Counted from the first letter of the stretch, positions 1 to 8,694 are shown. The stretch is 29,732 nucleotides of DNA from Syntrophomonas sp. UBA1376 (GCA_002305535.1 DBRE01000050.1:1-29732), one strand, 5' to 3'. Translations and numbers: made by a program. The notes: generated by a model not told the origin, from the sequence alone.

Positions 1-63
1 TTTTGCTCGCTCTGGCAGGGTGTCGACTTTTTCGACACCCTGAGGGGGCTATCGCCCCCTCAG
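1..63 (-). repeat. Edge-truncated copy of a structured repeat element
   Basis: Two perfect hairpins sit back to back: arms CTGAGGGGGC/GCCCCCTCAG at 40-49 and 54-63 (loop TATC), and CAGGGTGTCGA/TCGACACCCTG at 16-26 and 32-42. Read leftward, the second hairpin plus the following CCAGAGCGAGCAAAA is identical, apart from one loop base, to 6741-6781. The first hairpin differs in sequence from its counterpart at 6720-6739 but keeps the shape and the CCTCAG edge. The element starts about 10 bases after the stop codon of the leftward ppsR gene and probably also ends its transcript. The rest of the element lies outside the window. Confidence 0.8.
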
Positions 64-73
64 ATGCACTTAT

Positions 74-898
74 TTAAAACCGACGATGGCTAACTTTTAA
101 GGGTAGGTTGAACCTATGGGTAATCGTATTTCCAATGGTTTCTACATCATCCATGGTAACGTCAATGACCAGACATTTTAGTTTGGCGAATATACGATAG
201 GCGTTATCCAGTTCTTCTGCTACCTGCTCATCCAAGGTGTCTAGATCAGCGTCTTCGAAACTTCTCAGACGCTCGCGGCGGAGTTCCATTAAGGTATCTA
301 TATCTATAGTGAGGCCTACCATAGGGACTTTACCTTTTAGTTCGAGAATTTCATCCGGTATCTCTGTGTCATGGAGAATAGGGTAATTGGCTACTTTGAT
401 TCCCAAATTAGCCAAGTGCATAGACAATGGAGTCTTGGATGTACGAGGCAAACCCAGGATGATGAGATCAGCGTCGCCAAAACCCTCCAGATCTTGACCG
501 TTATCATGCTCGATGGTGAACTCAATAGCCTGCATACGATTGAAATAATGATCATCCATCTTGTGGGTAAGACCAGAAATATTGGAAGGTTTCAAACCGG
601 TCTTTTCTTGAATTACCTCAAAGAGTGGTAACAAAACATTAACAGCGCGAACTCCCCGTTCTTGCGCTTTATTCGCTAGTAAAGCACTGAGTTCCGGTTT
701 TACAATGGTATAAATTATGATGGCGTCTTCTTCAGCCGCTTGGTCAATTATCTCCATGACCTGTTCTTCTTTGGTTACCCGGGAGAAGCGGGTTATACTA
801 CGCTCTACCTTGAACTGTAAAACTGAGGCTACGGCGATCTTTTCCGCCGTCTCACCCACCGAATCGGATACTGCAAAGATGTGTAGTTTTTCAGTCAT
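74..898 (-). CDS. ppsR: Pyruvate, phosphate dikinase / PEP synthase regulatory protein (DUF299 family)
   Basis: This is a bifunctional serine/threonine kinase and Pi-dependent phosphorylase of the PpsR/RP1 family. Members switch pyruvate phosphate dikinase or PEP synthase off by ADP-dependent phosphorylation of a threonine and on by phosphorolysis. The family is recognised from the N-terminal HIFAVSDSVGETAEKIA stretch and the nucleotide-binding region GLPRTSKTPLSMHLANLGIK in the second half. The 274-residue length is normal for the family. The start at 898 (MTEKLHIF) is preferred because GAAGGGGGATG lies just upstream; an upstream ATG at 928 has no comparable site. No dikinase gene is in the window, so the target is unknown. 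In an acetate-producing syntroph, control of PEP-pyruvate exchange would be sensible, but that is inference. Confidence 0.93.
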   Translation of the reverse strand: MTEKLHIFAVSDSVGETAEKIAVASVLQFKVERSITRFSRVTKEEQVMEIIDQAAEEDAIIIYTIVKPELSALLANKAQERGVRAVNVLLPLFEVIQEKTGLKPSNISGLTHKMDDHYFNRMQAIEFTIEHDNGQDLEGFGDADLIILGLPRTSKTPLSMHLANLGIKVANYPILHDTEIPDEILELKGKVPMVGLTIDIDTLMELRRERLRSFEDADLDTLDEQVAEELDNAYRIFAKLKCLVIDVTMDDVETIGNTITHRFNLPLKVSHRRF

Positions 899-1159
899 CA
901 CATCATCCCCCTTCATGTGCCTTAACAATAGCGAACCCTCAGGTGTATAATTTGTATTCTATGAGTAGTGCGGCTTTTCCTCCTTTTTGGCGAATAGATG
1001 TTCCGGGGAGAGATGAGGTAGATAAGCACCAGATATTCCTCTATCCATGTAGGCTGGCTATGTTTCATCGTCGAAGCCAACCGATTAAAATACAATATGC
1101 AATTATTACCTTGCGCTGCATCGGATAGCTTGCATCTCTATTTCTTGAAGATGCTTTCC

Positions 1160-2140
1160 TCAACTAGGCGTTAGGTCAGAATTGATCCCAAAACCGTTTC
1201 TGCTAAGAAACACCCGGATAGTTTTGCCGCCATCCGTGTTGAATGTAAACAATCCATAACCATAAAGGGTATCAAAACCCAATTCTCCCAAATCAACGGC
1301 ATGCGTATGCAAGTAGTCACGAATGTATTCAGGAGTTGGGTTCTCGTTAAAACGTTTCTGATAACAGGAGATGATTAAAGCGACCGCCCCAGCAATATGA
1401 GGAGAAGCCATCGATGTCCCCGATAATTCAACATAAGTATTATCTAAATAAGTTGAGTAGGTGCTAACCCCGGGAGCAACTACATCGATACGGTCATTAG
1501 AGTTGCTGAAGTTGGCAATACCGGTTTGCAGATCTATGGCACCAACAGCAATCGTTTCAGGATAATAGGCGGGATAATCTTTTTCCGGAGTATCAGGGTT
1601 ACCATCACCAGAATTTCCAGCAGCGCATATGACAGTGATCCCGCTGTTGACCAGGTTGATGATTTCTTGATGCATGGCATTATTGGGAACTGATGATCCC
1701 AAACTCATATTAACTGCATTTACCCGTTCTCCATTTTCCCCTACCCAGTTACGTACCCAGGCCAGACCTTGCTTAATAGATATGAAACTCCCAAAGCCGT
1801 TTTGGTTGAGAACCTTGACGGCTAACAATTTGGAGTAGGGCGCCATCCCCAGAATTTTCCCGTTGGCGGCGATAATGCCCGCCACATGGGTGCCGTGTCC
1901 ATTCAAGTCCAGGTAATCCGGTTCACCTGGAATGAAACTACGCCCCCCAATAACATTACCGGCCAAATCAGGGTGACGGTAATCAATGCCAGTATCTAAT
2001 ACCGCCACGATAGTTCCCTGTCCTCGGGTAGTCGGCCAAATGTTTTCTGCTGCCATCAACTCAACGCCCGGTGGTATCCAGGGTTGATCGCTTAAGGTTC
2101 TATTGTAGATGGCAACGATCGATGATGCTTTTTTACGCAT
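1160..2140 (-). CDS. Subtilisin-like serine protease (S8 family, intracellular type)
   Basis: The 326-residue protease has the complete subtilase catalytic set: Asp49 in AVLDTGIDYRHPDL, His82 in NGHGTHVAGI, oxyanion Asn176 in CAAGNSGDG and Ser243 in GTSMASPHIAG. There is no signal peptide or membrane segment, and only a short N-terminal extension precedes the catalytic domain. The IPPGVELMAAENIW segment resembles the LPEG-x-x-x-x-x-A-x-x-x-W start of Bacillus intracellular subtilisins. It therefore probably acts in the cytoplasm, for example during stationary phase or sporulation, as known for that group. A strong GGAGAGGTG site precedes the ATG. It sits alone, between ppsR and a rightward small peptide gene. 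The last 25 residues, past the fold, match nothing I recognise. Confidence 0.93.
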   Translation of the reverse strand: MRKKASSIVAIYNRTLSDQPWIPPGVELMAAENIWPTTRGQGTIVAVLDTGIDYRHPDLAGNVIGGRSFIPGEPDYLDLNGHGTHVAGIIAANGKILGMAPYSKLLAVKVLNQNGFGSFISIKQGLAWVRNWVGENGERVNAVNMSLGSSVPNNAMHQEIINLVNSGITVICAAGNSGDGNPDTPEKDYPAYYPETIAVGAIDLQTGIANFSNSNDRIDVVAPGVSTYSTYLDNTYVELSGTSMASPHIAGAVALIISCYQKRFNENPTPEYIRDYLHTHAVDLGELGFDTLYGYGLFTFNTDGGKTIRVFLSRNGFGINSDLTPS

Positions 2141-2316
2141 ACTTATTCACCTCTCCTTGCTTTATAGTAAGCAAAGGAGGCTAAGATGTTGCCAACCTCG
2201 AGCTATTAAACCATTATTTAGGTTCCCTTGTATTGGTATAAGGTGTAAAAAGATTACCAAAATCCTTTGATTAATGCTATCATTAGTCAAGGATTCACCA
2301 CTGGAGGTTTTATATT

Positions 2317-2436
2317 ATGGGTTCAGCTGAGTCCTTGGTAGTGGTTGTTATAATGGTTTGCCTCGGATTCGGCTTGCTAGCCGCTATCATTGGATTATTC
2401 CTTTTTAATGGTTTCAACTGGTGGGACAAGTTATAA
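2317..2436 (+). CDS. 39-aa single-pass membrane peptide
   Basis: This short ORF reads MGSAESLVVVVIMVCLGFG and onward to FNWWDKL. About 26 hydrophobic residues (7-33) form one membrane span, followed by an aromatic interfacial end (FNGFNWWDKL). A good ribosome site, GGAGG at 2303-2307, is nine bases before the ATG. It runs against the radical SAM gene, and the two stop codons form the palindrome TTATAA at 2431-2436. I do not recognise a family. The ribosome site, clean membrane span and exact fit into the gap argue that it is real. Confidence 0.6.
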   Translation: MGSAESLVVVVIMVCLGFGLLAAIIGLFLFNGFNWWDKL

Positions 2437-3309
2437 TCCCCGCATATTATCACTGCGTAAATACCTGGTGTCCCGCGTATCCAGAACGTGCTCGATCTTT
2501 TGTAGCAGGTCTTTTTTGTCTTTCTGCAGAGTACCGCTAATAGGTAAGTAATTTGAAGCATGGGCGCCCACAAATTTTATAGAATCCGCGGTAATAGCCT
2601 CCATCATGATCTTCATCTCTTCTAGAGTCTCAAAAGGATCCAATATCGAAAACTCTCCTTTTTCAACCTGTCGGTACAAAACGGTTCCCGGCACCGCAGT
2701 CACAGTTAGAGCTGCTAAATACTGGGGACGCATTTCGTTCATCATCTGTCCGGTTGCCCAAGCATGTTCATGAGAACGCGGGCCTCGGCCAGCCAGTCCC
2801 AGCAAAACCATAGCCGATAGGTTCCAGCCAGCTTGTATCAACCGAAGCCCCGCCTCCAGCATCTCATCAGCCCCTACTCCCTTCTTGACCTCGCGCAGAA
2901 GCTGATCATCGCCGGTCTCCACTCCCAAATAAGCCTTTTTTAGTCCCGCAGCGCGCAGGGCAGCCAGTTCCGATGAGCTCTTGGCCAGGGTGCTGTTAGG
3001 CCCAACATAACAACCAACATGACGCAAAGAGGGAAAGCTTTTTTTTAAGTCATCCAAGATTTCCAGCAGGATCTCGGTATCAATGGCAATAGCATCTCCA
3101 TCACACAAAAACACCTTTTCTACGTCCCCATAATGCTTTTTGGCCATCTGGATATCTTGTTTTATTTCCTGCAGAGATCTGACCCGATAGCGCTTGTCCT
3201 TATACATACCGCAAAAGGTGCATTGGTTGTGTGAACAACCGATCGTACACTGTAGTAAATAACTGTTAGCTTCACTAAAAGGTCGGAAAATATTACCTTC
3301 ATAGCGCAT
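2431..3309 (-). CDS. Radical SAM protein, YgiQ/Elp3-like unknown subfamily
   Basis: The 292-residue protein opens with a [4Fe-4S] cluster motif at residues 21-33 (CTIGCSHNQCTFC). Cysteines 21, 25, 30 and 33 give a CX3CX4CX2C spacing rather than a plain CX3CX2C. The motif is followed by GMYKDKRYR, as in a known group of uncharacterised radical SAM enzymes. Later segments, FLCDGDAIAIDTEILLEIL and GLKKAYLGVETGDDQLL, fit the SAM-binding half-barrel. The substrate is unknown. A GGAGAGGAG site precedes the ATG at 3309. The gene follows the PBP gene on the same strand with a 26-base gap, so the two are probably co-transcribed. Confidence 0.88.
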   Translation of the reverse strand: MRYEGNIFRPFSEANSYLLQCTIGCSHNQCTFCGMYKDKRYRVRSLQEIKQDIQMAKKHYGDVEKVFLCDGDAIAIDTEILLEILDDLKKSFPSLRHVGCYVGPNSTLAKSSSELAALRAAGLKKAYLGVETGDDQLLREVKKGVGADEMLEAGLRLIQAGWNLSAMVLLGLAGRGPRSHEHAWATGQMMNEMRPQYLAALTVTAVPGTVLYRQVEKGEFSILDPFETLEEMKIMMEAITADSIKFVGAHASNYLPISGTLQKDKKDLLQKIEHVLDTRDTRYLRSDNMRGL

Positions 3310-3335
3310 AGTGTTTGTCTCCTCTCCAAAGACGT

Positions 3336-5387
3336 TTAGGGCAATACTTGACTATCTGTTTCCCCTGGGGAGGGGTTCAAGAGGATGCCTTCGTCCTGAT
3401 CTTCTTCCTCATTTGCTTCTGCCCCTGGGTCGGGCACAGGGGTCTCCGGTTCACTGTCCGATCCCTGCGAAGGGTCGCCTACTTCTGTTTCGGTTTCGTC
3501 CTCATTGACTATATTTCCGGGATTCTCGGTTTCTTCTGGAACTTTAGCCTCTTCTTCCACCGGTTCGCGCTGATAAGAGTAAGTGGGTTTTTGTTGCAGA
3601 ACTCCCTGATAGTAAAGGGAATTCATATAGTTTCTCCACACCGGTGCAGCCAGGCTGCCCCCGCTGGTCCCGCTCCCGGTCACCGGCTCTCCGTCACTGT
3701 TTCCGATCCATACTGCTGTTACCAGATCAGTGGTATAACCAACATACCATAAATCCCGGCTGTCAGTGGTAGTGCCAGTTTTGCCAGCTGATCGTATAGG
3801 AATGGCCGCTCGGGTTCCGGTTCCTCTTGTAACCACTTCACCTAACATACTATCCATGTTCTGAGCAGTACGGGCTTTGATAACACGCTTACTACGCAAT
3901 TTATGCTGATAGACCTGGCTGTCATCCCGATCCACTACTCGCTCTATGATGTGATATCCATAAACCATGCCCTGGGCTGGAAAGGCCACATAAGCAGCGG
4001 CTATTTCCGCCGGAGAAATGCCCCGGGTCATGCCTCCCAAACCCAAGGCCAGTTGACGATCAGCCTCTTCTAGGGTCGTGATTCCGAATGATTGCAGGTA
4101 GGTGAAGGCTTTATCCAGACCTAAACCATTTAGTATCTCTACCGAAGCCACATTGTAGGAACGAACCAGGGCCTCAGCTACGGTAGCTTCTGTCGGTGAC
4201 CAGGCATTACTGTTGGTGGGTCGATAGCCGTCAAAATCCCGGGGACTATTATTGATAACGGTATCTGTACTGAAAAGTCGCTCATTAAGTGCCGCAGCAT
4301 AAATAAGTGGTTTTATAGCTGATCCAGGCTGACGAGGCAATACCGCCATATTAAGCTGATTTCTCCCGAAGTCGGCTCCCCCCACCATAGCCCTAACAGC
4401 CCCATCCTTAGGGTCAAGTGATATCAAGGCCCCATCCCGGGCCATAATTCCTCGCCAACCGATATTGCGCATATTATTAGCCAACGCAATTTCCGCCTGG
4501 TTTTGCATAGTGCGATCGATGGTGGTGTGGATCGACACCCCTCCTTGATACAGCTGTTCCTTGCCCAGCATTTCTTCCATTTTCCCTACTATATAGTTTA
4601 CCAGATAAGGGTGAGGTGTTTGGCGAGTCGTAGCCGGGACTATCGTGATAGGTTGGTTCTTGAGTACCTGAACCTGAGCAGGATCCACCAGACCCTGTTC
4701 GGCCAGTACATTTATTACCGTTTCCTGGCGAAGTTTCAATCCTTCCCAGTTGGTAGCGGGATTATAGTGCTCAGGGGACTGGATCAAGCCTACCAGCAGG
4801 CAAGTCTCGGCCTGATCAAGCGACCAGACATCTTTGCCGAAGTAGGCCGGAGCAGCACAAGCCACCCCCGCACAGCCTCGCCCCATATAGATTTCATTTA
4901 GATACATGGATAAGATCTCTTCTTTGGAATACTTCTCCTCCAAAGCGACGGCTAACAGTACCTCTTTGATCTTGCGAACAAAAGTCTTGTCCTGAGTCAA
5001 AAACAGCGTACGGGCTAATTGCTGCGTAATCGTACTGGCGCCCTGGGCAGCACTGCCCTCCCGCAGATTGATATAGATAGCTCGGCCAATACCCCTGGTA
5101 TCCAGGCCATCATGCTGGTAAAAACGCCGATCCTCAACCGCTACCACCGCATCTTTCAAAAAAACAGGGAAATCTTCATGATTGATTCGCTGATAGCCGA
5201 TCTGGGTCATGGGTTCACCGTCTCGATAATAGATGGTGGTGGCTTCAGCGGCAGAGTATTCCCAGTGGTTTAGACCAGTGGCAGACAAAATCAAACGGGG
5301 GGTGGTCTGTGTCAGGGAAACACCGATCAGAAAGAAGATGGCAAACAACACCACCCCTGCTAATGTCCAGCCGATCCTTTTCAGCAT
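3336..5387 (-). CDS. Class A penicillin-binding protein (PBP1A type)
   Basis: This bifunctional peptidoglycan synthase polymerises glycan strands from lipid II and cross-links peptides outside the membrane. One N-terminal membrane anchor (about residues 6-26) is followed by the GT51 glycosyltransferase domain with catalytic Glu85 in AVEDRRFYQHDG and the GASTITQQLARTLFL segment. The transpeptidase domain has Ser356 and Lys359 (GSAIKP), Ser-Tyr-Asn 410-412 and KTGT at 536-539. The final 75 residues form a very acidic, Pro/Glu/Asp-rich tail, common but variable in Firmicute PBPs. The 683-residue length is usual. An AAGGAG site lies before the ATG. It diverges from the DUF763 gene and leads into the radical SAM gene. 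Confidence 0.95.
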   Translation of the reverse strand: MLKRIGWTLAGVVLFAIFFLIGVSLTQTTPRLILSATGLNHWEYSAAEATTIYYRDGEPMTQIGYQRINHEDFPVFLKDAVVAVEDRRFYQHDGLDTRGIGRAIYINLREGSAAQGASTITQQLARTLFLTQDKTFVRKIKEVLLAVALEEKYSKEEILSMYLNEIYMGRGCAGVACAAPAYFGKDVWSLDQAETCLLVGLIQSPEHYNPATNWEGLKLRQETVINVLAEQGLVDPAQVQVLKNQPITIVPATTRQTPHPYLVNYIVGKMEEMLGKEQLYQGGVSIHTTIDRTMQNQAEIALANNMRNIGWRGIMARDGALISLDPKDGAVRAMVGGADFGRNQLNMAVLPRQPGSAIKPLIYAAALNERLFSTDTVINNSPRDFDGYRPTNSNAWSPTEATVAEALVRSYNVASVEILNGLGLDKAFTYLQSFGITTLEEADRQLALGLGGMTRGISPAEIAAAYVAFPAQGMVYGYHIIERVVDRDDSQVYQHKLRSKRVIKARTAQNMDSMLGEVVTRGTGTRAAIPIRSAGKTGTTTDSRDLWYVGYTTDLVTAVWIGNSDGEPVTGSGTSGGSLAAPVWRNYMNSLYYQGVLQQKPTYSYQREPVEEEAKVPEETENPGNIVNEDETETEVGDPSQGSDSEPETPVPDPGAEANEEEDQDEGILLNPSPGETDSQVLP

Positions 5388-5476
5388 TTTCCTTCTCCTT
5401 TATGTATCCCGGTAGAACTGTGATCAGTGCATTACCCAATACTTTTCTAAACCTGATCTATACCAGTTGTTTCTCG

Positions 5477-5488
5477 GAACGTATGTTC
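5477..5488. promoter_or_regulatory. Putative LexA (SOS) operator
   Basis: GAACGTATGTTC carries both arms of the Gram-positive LexA/DinR box (GAAC-N4-GTTC, best form GAACATATGTTC); one inner base differs from that best form. It lies 19 bases upstream of a consensus TATAAT and so covers the -35 region of the DUF763 promoter, a classic repressor position. The divergent PBP gene starts 90 bases away and could also be affected. Confidence 0.65.
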
Positions 5489-5512
5489 TAAAAGGTGATC
5501 ATCTAGTATAAT
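5484..5512 (+). promoter_or_regulatory. Promoter of the DUF763 gene
   Basis: A perfect -10 box TATAAT is at 5507-5512. The -35 position, 17 bases upstream, falls on TGTTCT inside the LexA-type box and matches TTGACA poorly. The leader to the ATG would be about 25 bases. Confidence 0.55.
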
Positions 5513-5544
5513 AACATTATTACTAAATTTACGGGTGATCAACC

Positions 5545-6711
5545 ATGCGAACTGGCGTTGCCAATTTACCTCTCCATGGAGGCAAGTGTCCCGCCTGGCT
5601 CTTTAAACATATGAAAGCTCTGTCAGCAGCTATCATTGAAGTGATCCTGGAAGACTTCGGAACAGAAGAAGTTTTGAGACGTTTATCAGATCCTTATTGG
5701 TTTCAGGCTCTGGGATGTGTGGTGGGGTTTGATTGGCACTCTTCTGGAGTAACTACCACACTATGTGGTGCTTTGAAAGAAGGTCTGGCTGAGATAGGTC
5801 CCCAGGCCGGGTTGTTCTTGGCCGGTGGCAAAGGCCGGGTGGCTCGGCGCACTCCGATGGAAATAGCGGATTTAGCTGACCGCTACCCCCTGAGCGGCCC
5901 GGCAGAAGATTTGATATATGCCAGCCGCATGGCTGCCAAAGTCGACAGTTCCGCCGTACAGGACGGCTATCAGATTTACCATCACTTTTTCGTTTTCACC
6001 CAAGAAGGTAGTTGGGCAGTGATCCAACAGGGCATGCGCGAAGATCTACGCCAGGCCCGACGTTATCACTGGCTGGGTTCAAGTGTTAATGATTTCGTGG
6101 TAGAGCCACAAGCTGCTATCTGCTGCAATAATACCCATGAAACTCTAAACCTGGTGTCCAGTCAGAATGATGAAGTTCGCAGTATATCTGCTCAACTGGC
6201 TTGTTTGTCACCGGATCGATTACTGTCCGAATTGGCAACCATCCAATCCTGCTCCCATTTGTCCTTACCCAGACAACATAGCATCCCCCGTACTAATTAC
6301 TTGAATCGTTCCCTGCAGGCAGCCTATGAACAGCAGCCCCAAGATTTTGAGACCTTACTGGGTGTGAGCGGGGTTGGACCTGCCACACTGCGTGCCTTGT
6401 GTTTGGTGGCTGAAATAGCTTATGGCGTGCAGCCCAGTTATTCCGACCCCGTGCGTTATTCCTTTGCCCATGGAGGCAAAGATGGGTTCCCCTTTCCTGT
6501 ACAGGAAGATGACATAAGAAACTCTTATGTCACTCTACGACGAGCATTAAGAAAGGCCCGTTTGGGAAATCGTGAACAGCTAGATGCCCTGCAGAAGCTG
6601 GCTGGTTGGCATGCCCAGGTAGTTACTACTCTCGCCACTCCTGTTTTTCAGCAGAACCCCCTCCCGAATCCCATACCAGCCCCGCTCATACAGCAACCCA
6701 CCTTGTTCTAA
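5545..6711 (+). CDS. DUF763 protein with helix-hairpin-helix motif
   Basis: This is a 388-residue member of the uncharacterised DUF763 family, seen mostly in archaea and thermophilic or anaerobic bacteria. It is recognised from the start MRTGVANLPLHGGKCPAWLF, the GFDWHSSGVTTTLCGALKEG block (61-80) and FAHGGKDGFPFPV (307-319). Residues 268-295 (LLGVSGVGPATLRALCLVAE) form a helix-hairpin-helix, a non-specific DNA-binding motif found in repair proteins. Several conserved histidines could bind metal, but no known nuclease motif is clear to me. A LexA-type box covers its promoter, which suggests a DNA-damage role (inference). The ATG follows GGGTGATC closely. The gene ends nine bases before a structured repeat element. 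Confidence 0.88.
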   Translation: MRTGVANLPLHGGKCPAWLFKHMKALSAAIIEVILEDFGTEEVLRRLSDPYWFQALGCVVGFDWHSSGVTTTLCGALKEGLAEIGPQAGLFLAGGKGRVARRTPMEIADLADRYPLSGPAEDLIYASRMAAKVDSSAVQDGYQIYHHFFVFTQEGSWAVIQQGMREDLRQARRYHWLGSSVNDFVVEPQAAICCNNTHETLNLVSSQNDEVRSISAQLACLSPDRLLSELATIQSCSHLSLPRQHSIPRTNYLNRSLQAAYEQQPQDFETLLGVSGVGPATLRALCLVAEIAYGVQPSYSDPVRYSFAHGGKDGFPFPVQEDDIRNSYVTLRRALRKARLGNREQLDALQKLAGWHAQVVTTLATPVFQQNPLPNPIPAPLIQQPTLF

Positions 6712-6719
6712 ATACAAAA

Positions 6720-6967
6720 GGACGGGATTGTTCCCGTCCTCAGGGTGTCGAGAAAGTCGACACCCTGCCAGAGCGAGCAAAAAAGGATAAGAGCAAGGCA
6801 ACCGGGAAGCCCGTGATTGAGGCGTACATAACGTACGTCGATTGAACGGGTCTGCCTGAGTTAACGCAGCACCCAAGGGCACTACTTATGTATCGCAAGC
6901 GATACTATTTGGGTTGCTATTAGCCTTTTTTGACGGTCTGAGGACGGGATTGTTCCCGTCCTCAGGG
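6720..6967 (+). repeat. 248-bp structured repeat element, possible ncRNA
   Basis: Both ends carry the same 26-bp direct repeat, each a hairpin with arms GGACGGGA/TCCCGTCC (6720-6745, 6942-6967; the right one extends to a 12-bp stem from 6938). Just inside the left copy is an 11-bp hairpin (6741-6767). The body closes with an 18-base stem at 6779-6796 and 6914-6931 (16 pairs). Inside are nested hairpins such as CGTAC/GTACG, CCCGT/ACGGG, AGGCA/TGCCT, ACCCAA/TTGGGT and GTATCGC/GCGATAC. No ORF is convincing. The left part recurs at 1-63 in the same relation to its upstream gene. It could be a MITE-like element or a mobile structured RNA; I cannot name the family. It fills the whole gap between two convergent genes. 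Confidence 0.75.
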
Positions 6968-6993
6968 CATTATATTAAGTTAATACTCTTCAG

Positions 6994-8694
6994 TTAGTCC
7001 ATTTCGTAAGCGCCTTCCAGGCTCAGTACATGGTCAGTCCATACTTTGCCACTTAAGGCTTCGTCATTGACTGGACTCATGATCATCTTGCGTAGTATTT
7101 CTTCCTGCTCAGCCGAGTTGTTGTAGTTCATTAGCAGATTCAATACATATGATGAGGTATCACGGACTATGAAGTTATAGATCTCATCAATAACCTCAGT
7201 GGCCACTTTATGGATCCTGGCATTTTCCAGGATAAGCTGAGCATAGGCTACCATGGTGAATATTTCGCCCAGAGCCAGCATATAGTCCACGTTCTTGGCC
7301 TGTTCAGTCGAAGGGGGGGTAGTACCTAAGAAATCTTTCAGGAGTTCAATTTGCTGTTTGAACACTTCAATGTTGGGGGTGGATATTCCCTCATAGGGCT
7401 TTTTATAATCGGGGAAGCGAACTGACCGCAGACTGCCCGCTGTCTGATTCAAGATGTAATCATCATTGACCAAATCATCTCGGGTAGGAATTTCCGGAAA
7501 GTCCACTGGTTCAAAGAAATAATTCTGCATGAATTTGATGATCAGAGCCATGTTAACATGGGTGGTACCTTCCAGTCTGGGTATCATACCGATGTCACGC
7601 ACAGCTAGTTCGAAGAAGGTATCCTGTTCATATCCCTTGGCAGCCACTGCATCAAGCAGCATGTCTATTACTTTCATGCCTTGGGTGGTCACCTTCATCT
7701 TCTGAATGGGATTGTACAGTAAGTAGCGCCGATCATTATCATTAGCGGAGCGGAAGTAATCTATAGCTCTTAAGCCAAACAATTTCATGGCCATAAGTCT
7801 GACATATGATTCGGTAAAAAGTTTCTTTATATGGGGGAAGTCTGTGACCCGATGGCCATACAGCCAACGATTATGGGAGTGGTTTATAGCCTCATACAGG
7901 GCATGTGTGCATATACCGATAGACGCAAATCCCAACTGGAACTTACCCACATTAATAGTGTTTAGAGCTGAATCCCAGGCTTTTTTCCCACTGGAAATGA
8001 TCTCCTTATCAGTAATAGGATAATCATGGAGTGAATAGGCCGCTACATAAGCCGGACGAACCCCTGCGGTGTTTATCTTTTTCACACATTCATAACGGGG
8101 ATGGCTGCTTTCCACCGCAAAGAAAACATAATCATCAGTATCAGAATAGCGTCCAAATGTGGAAACGTAAGCAGCCTTGTTGCCATTACCGATATAATAC
8201 TTGTCACCTTTGGCTAAGTATTGCCCATTTCCCTGCGGTATCAGTTTGACTTCATTGGAATACAAATCAGCACCATGCTGTTTTTCTGATAGTCCAAAAG
8301 CAAATATCCCGGCATCTTTAAGCATTTGAGCCGTACGATGCTTAACTTCCTCGTTATCGCCCATCCATATGGGGCCGAGGCCCAGAATACTTACCTGGTA
8401 ATTGTATTGAAACGACAATCCGTAGAACCCCAATACTTCATTAAATTGGGCAATGCGATTCATGTCCCAGCGAGAATTTGCATCTCCATAGCCGGCCGGA
8501 GTCAGCAAAGTAGCATAGGCACCGATTTCCTTATTATAGGATATCCAATCATCGCAGAAGACCATATCCTGGTCATCTTCTTTGATACTCTCCAGGCCCT
8601 TTTTTTCGAAAAACTCTATGGTCTTACGAAAAATTTGATTGGTTTCTTCATCTGGAAACGGATCAGTAAATTGTTTTGGATTTAGCAGCAGCAT
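6994..8694 (-). CDS. Acyl-CoA dehydrogenase
   Basis: This FAD-dependent enzyme oxidises acyl-CoA to trans-2-enoyl-CoA, the first step of beta-oxidation and the energy-demanding step in syntrophic butyrate users. The middle domain has FAFGLSEKQHGADLYSNEV, and the C-terminal helical domain has the LEGTTHVNMALI segment, whose Glu (375 from this start) sits where the family's catalytic base lies. At 566 residues it is longer than the usual 380, with an extra C-terminal helical part of about 150 residues, as in long-form bacterial enzymes. The start at 8694 is chosen because GGAGGG lies about eight bases before it and the promoter at 8734-8763 would leave no ribosome site for the ATG at 8718. Chain-length preference cannot be read. 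It stands alone, ending beside the repeat element. Confidence 0.92.
   Translation of the reverse strand: MLLLNPKQFTDPFPDEETNQIFRKTIEFFEKKGLESIKEDDQDMVFCDDWISYNKEIGAYATLLTPAGYGDANSRWDMNRIAQFNEVLGFYGLSFQYNYQVSILGLGPIWMGDNEEVKHRTAQMLKDAGIFAFGLSEKQHGADLYSNEVKLIPQGNGQYLAKGDKYYIGNGNKAAYVSTFGRYSDTDDYVFFAVESSHPRYECVKKINTAGVRPAYVAAYSLHDYPITDKEIISSGKKAWDSALNTINVGKFQLGFASIGICTHALYEAINHSHNRWLYGHRVTDFPHIKKLFTESYVRLMAMKLFGLRAIDYFRSANDNDRRYLLYNPIQKMKVTTQGMKVIDMLLDAVAAKGYEQDTFFELAVRDIGMIPRLEGTTHVNMALIIKFMQNYFFEPVDFPEIPTRDDLVNDDYILNQTAGSLRSVRFPDYKKPYEGISTPNIEVFKQQIELLKDFLGTTPPSTEQAKNVDYMLALGEIFTMVAYAQLILENARIHKVATEVIDEIYNFIVRDTSSYVLNLLMNYNNSAEQEEILRKMIMSPVNDEALSGKVWTDHVLSLEGAYEMD

Noticed and set aside
3315..3752. 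145-aa rightward ORF opposite the PBP tail
   Set aside because: It is antisense to the acidic repeat-rich tail; its composition follows from the biased codons of the opposite strand.
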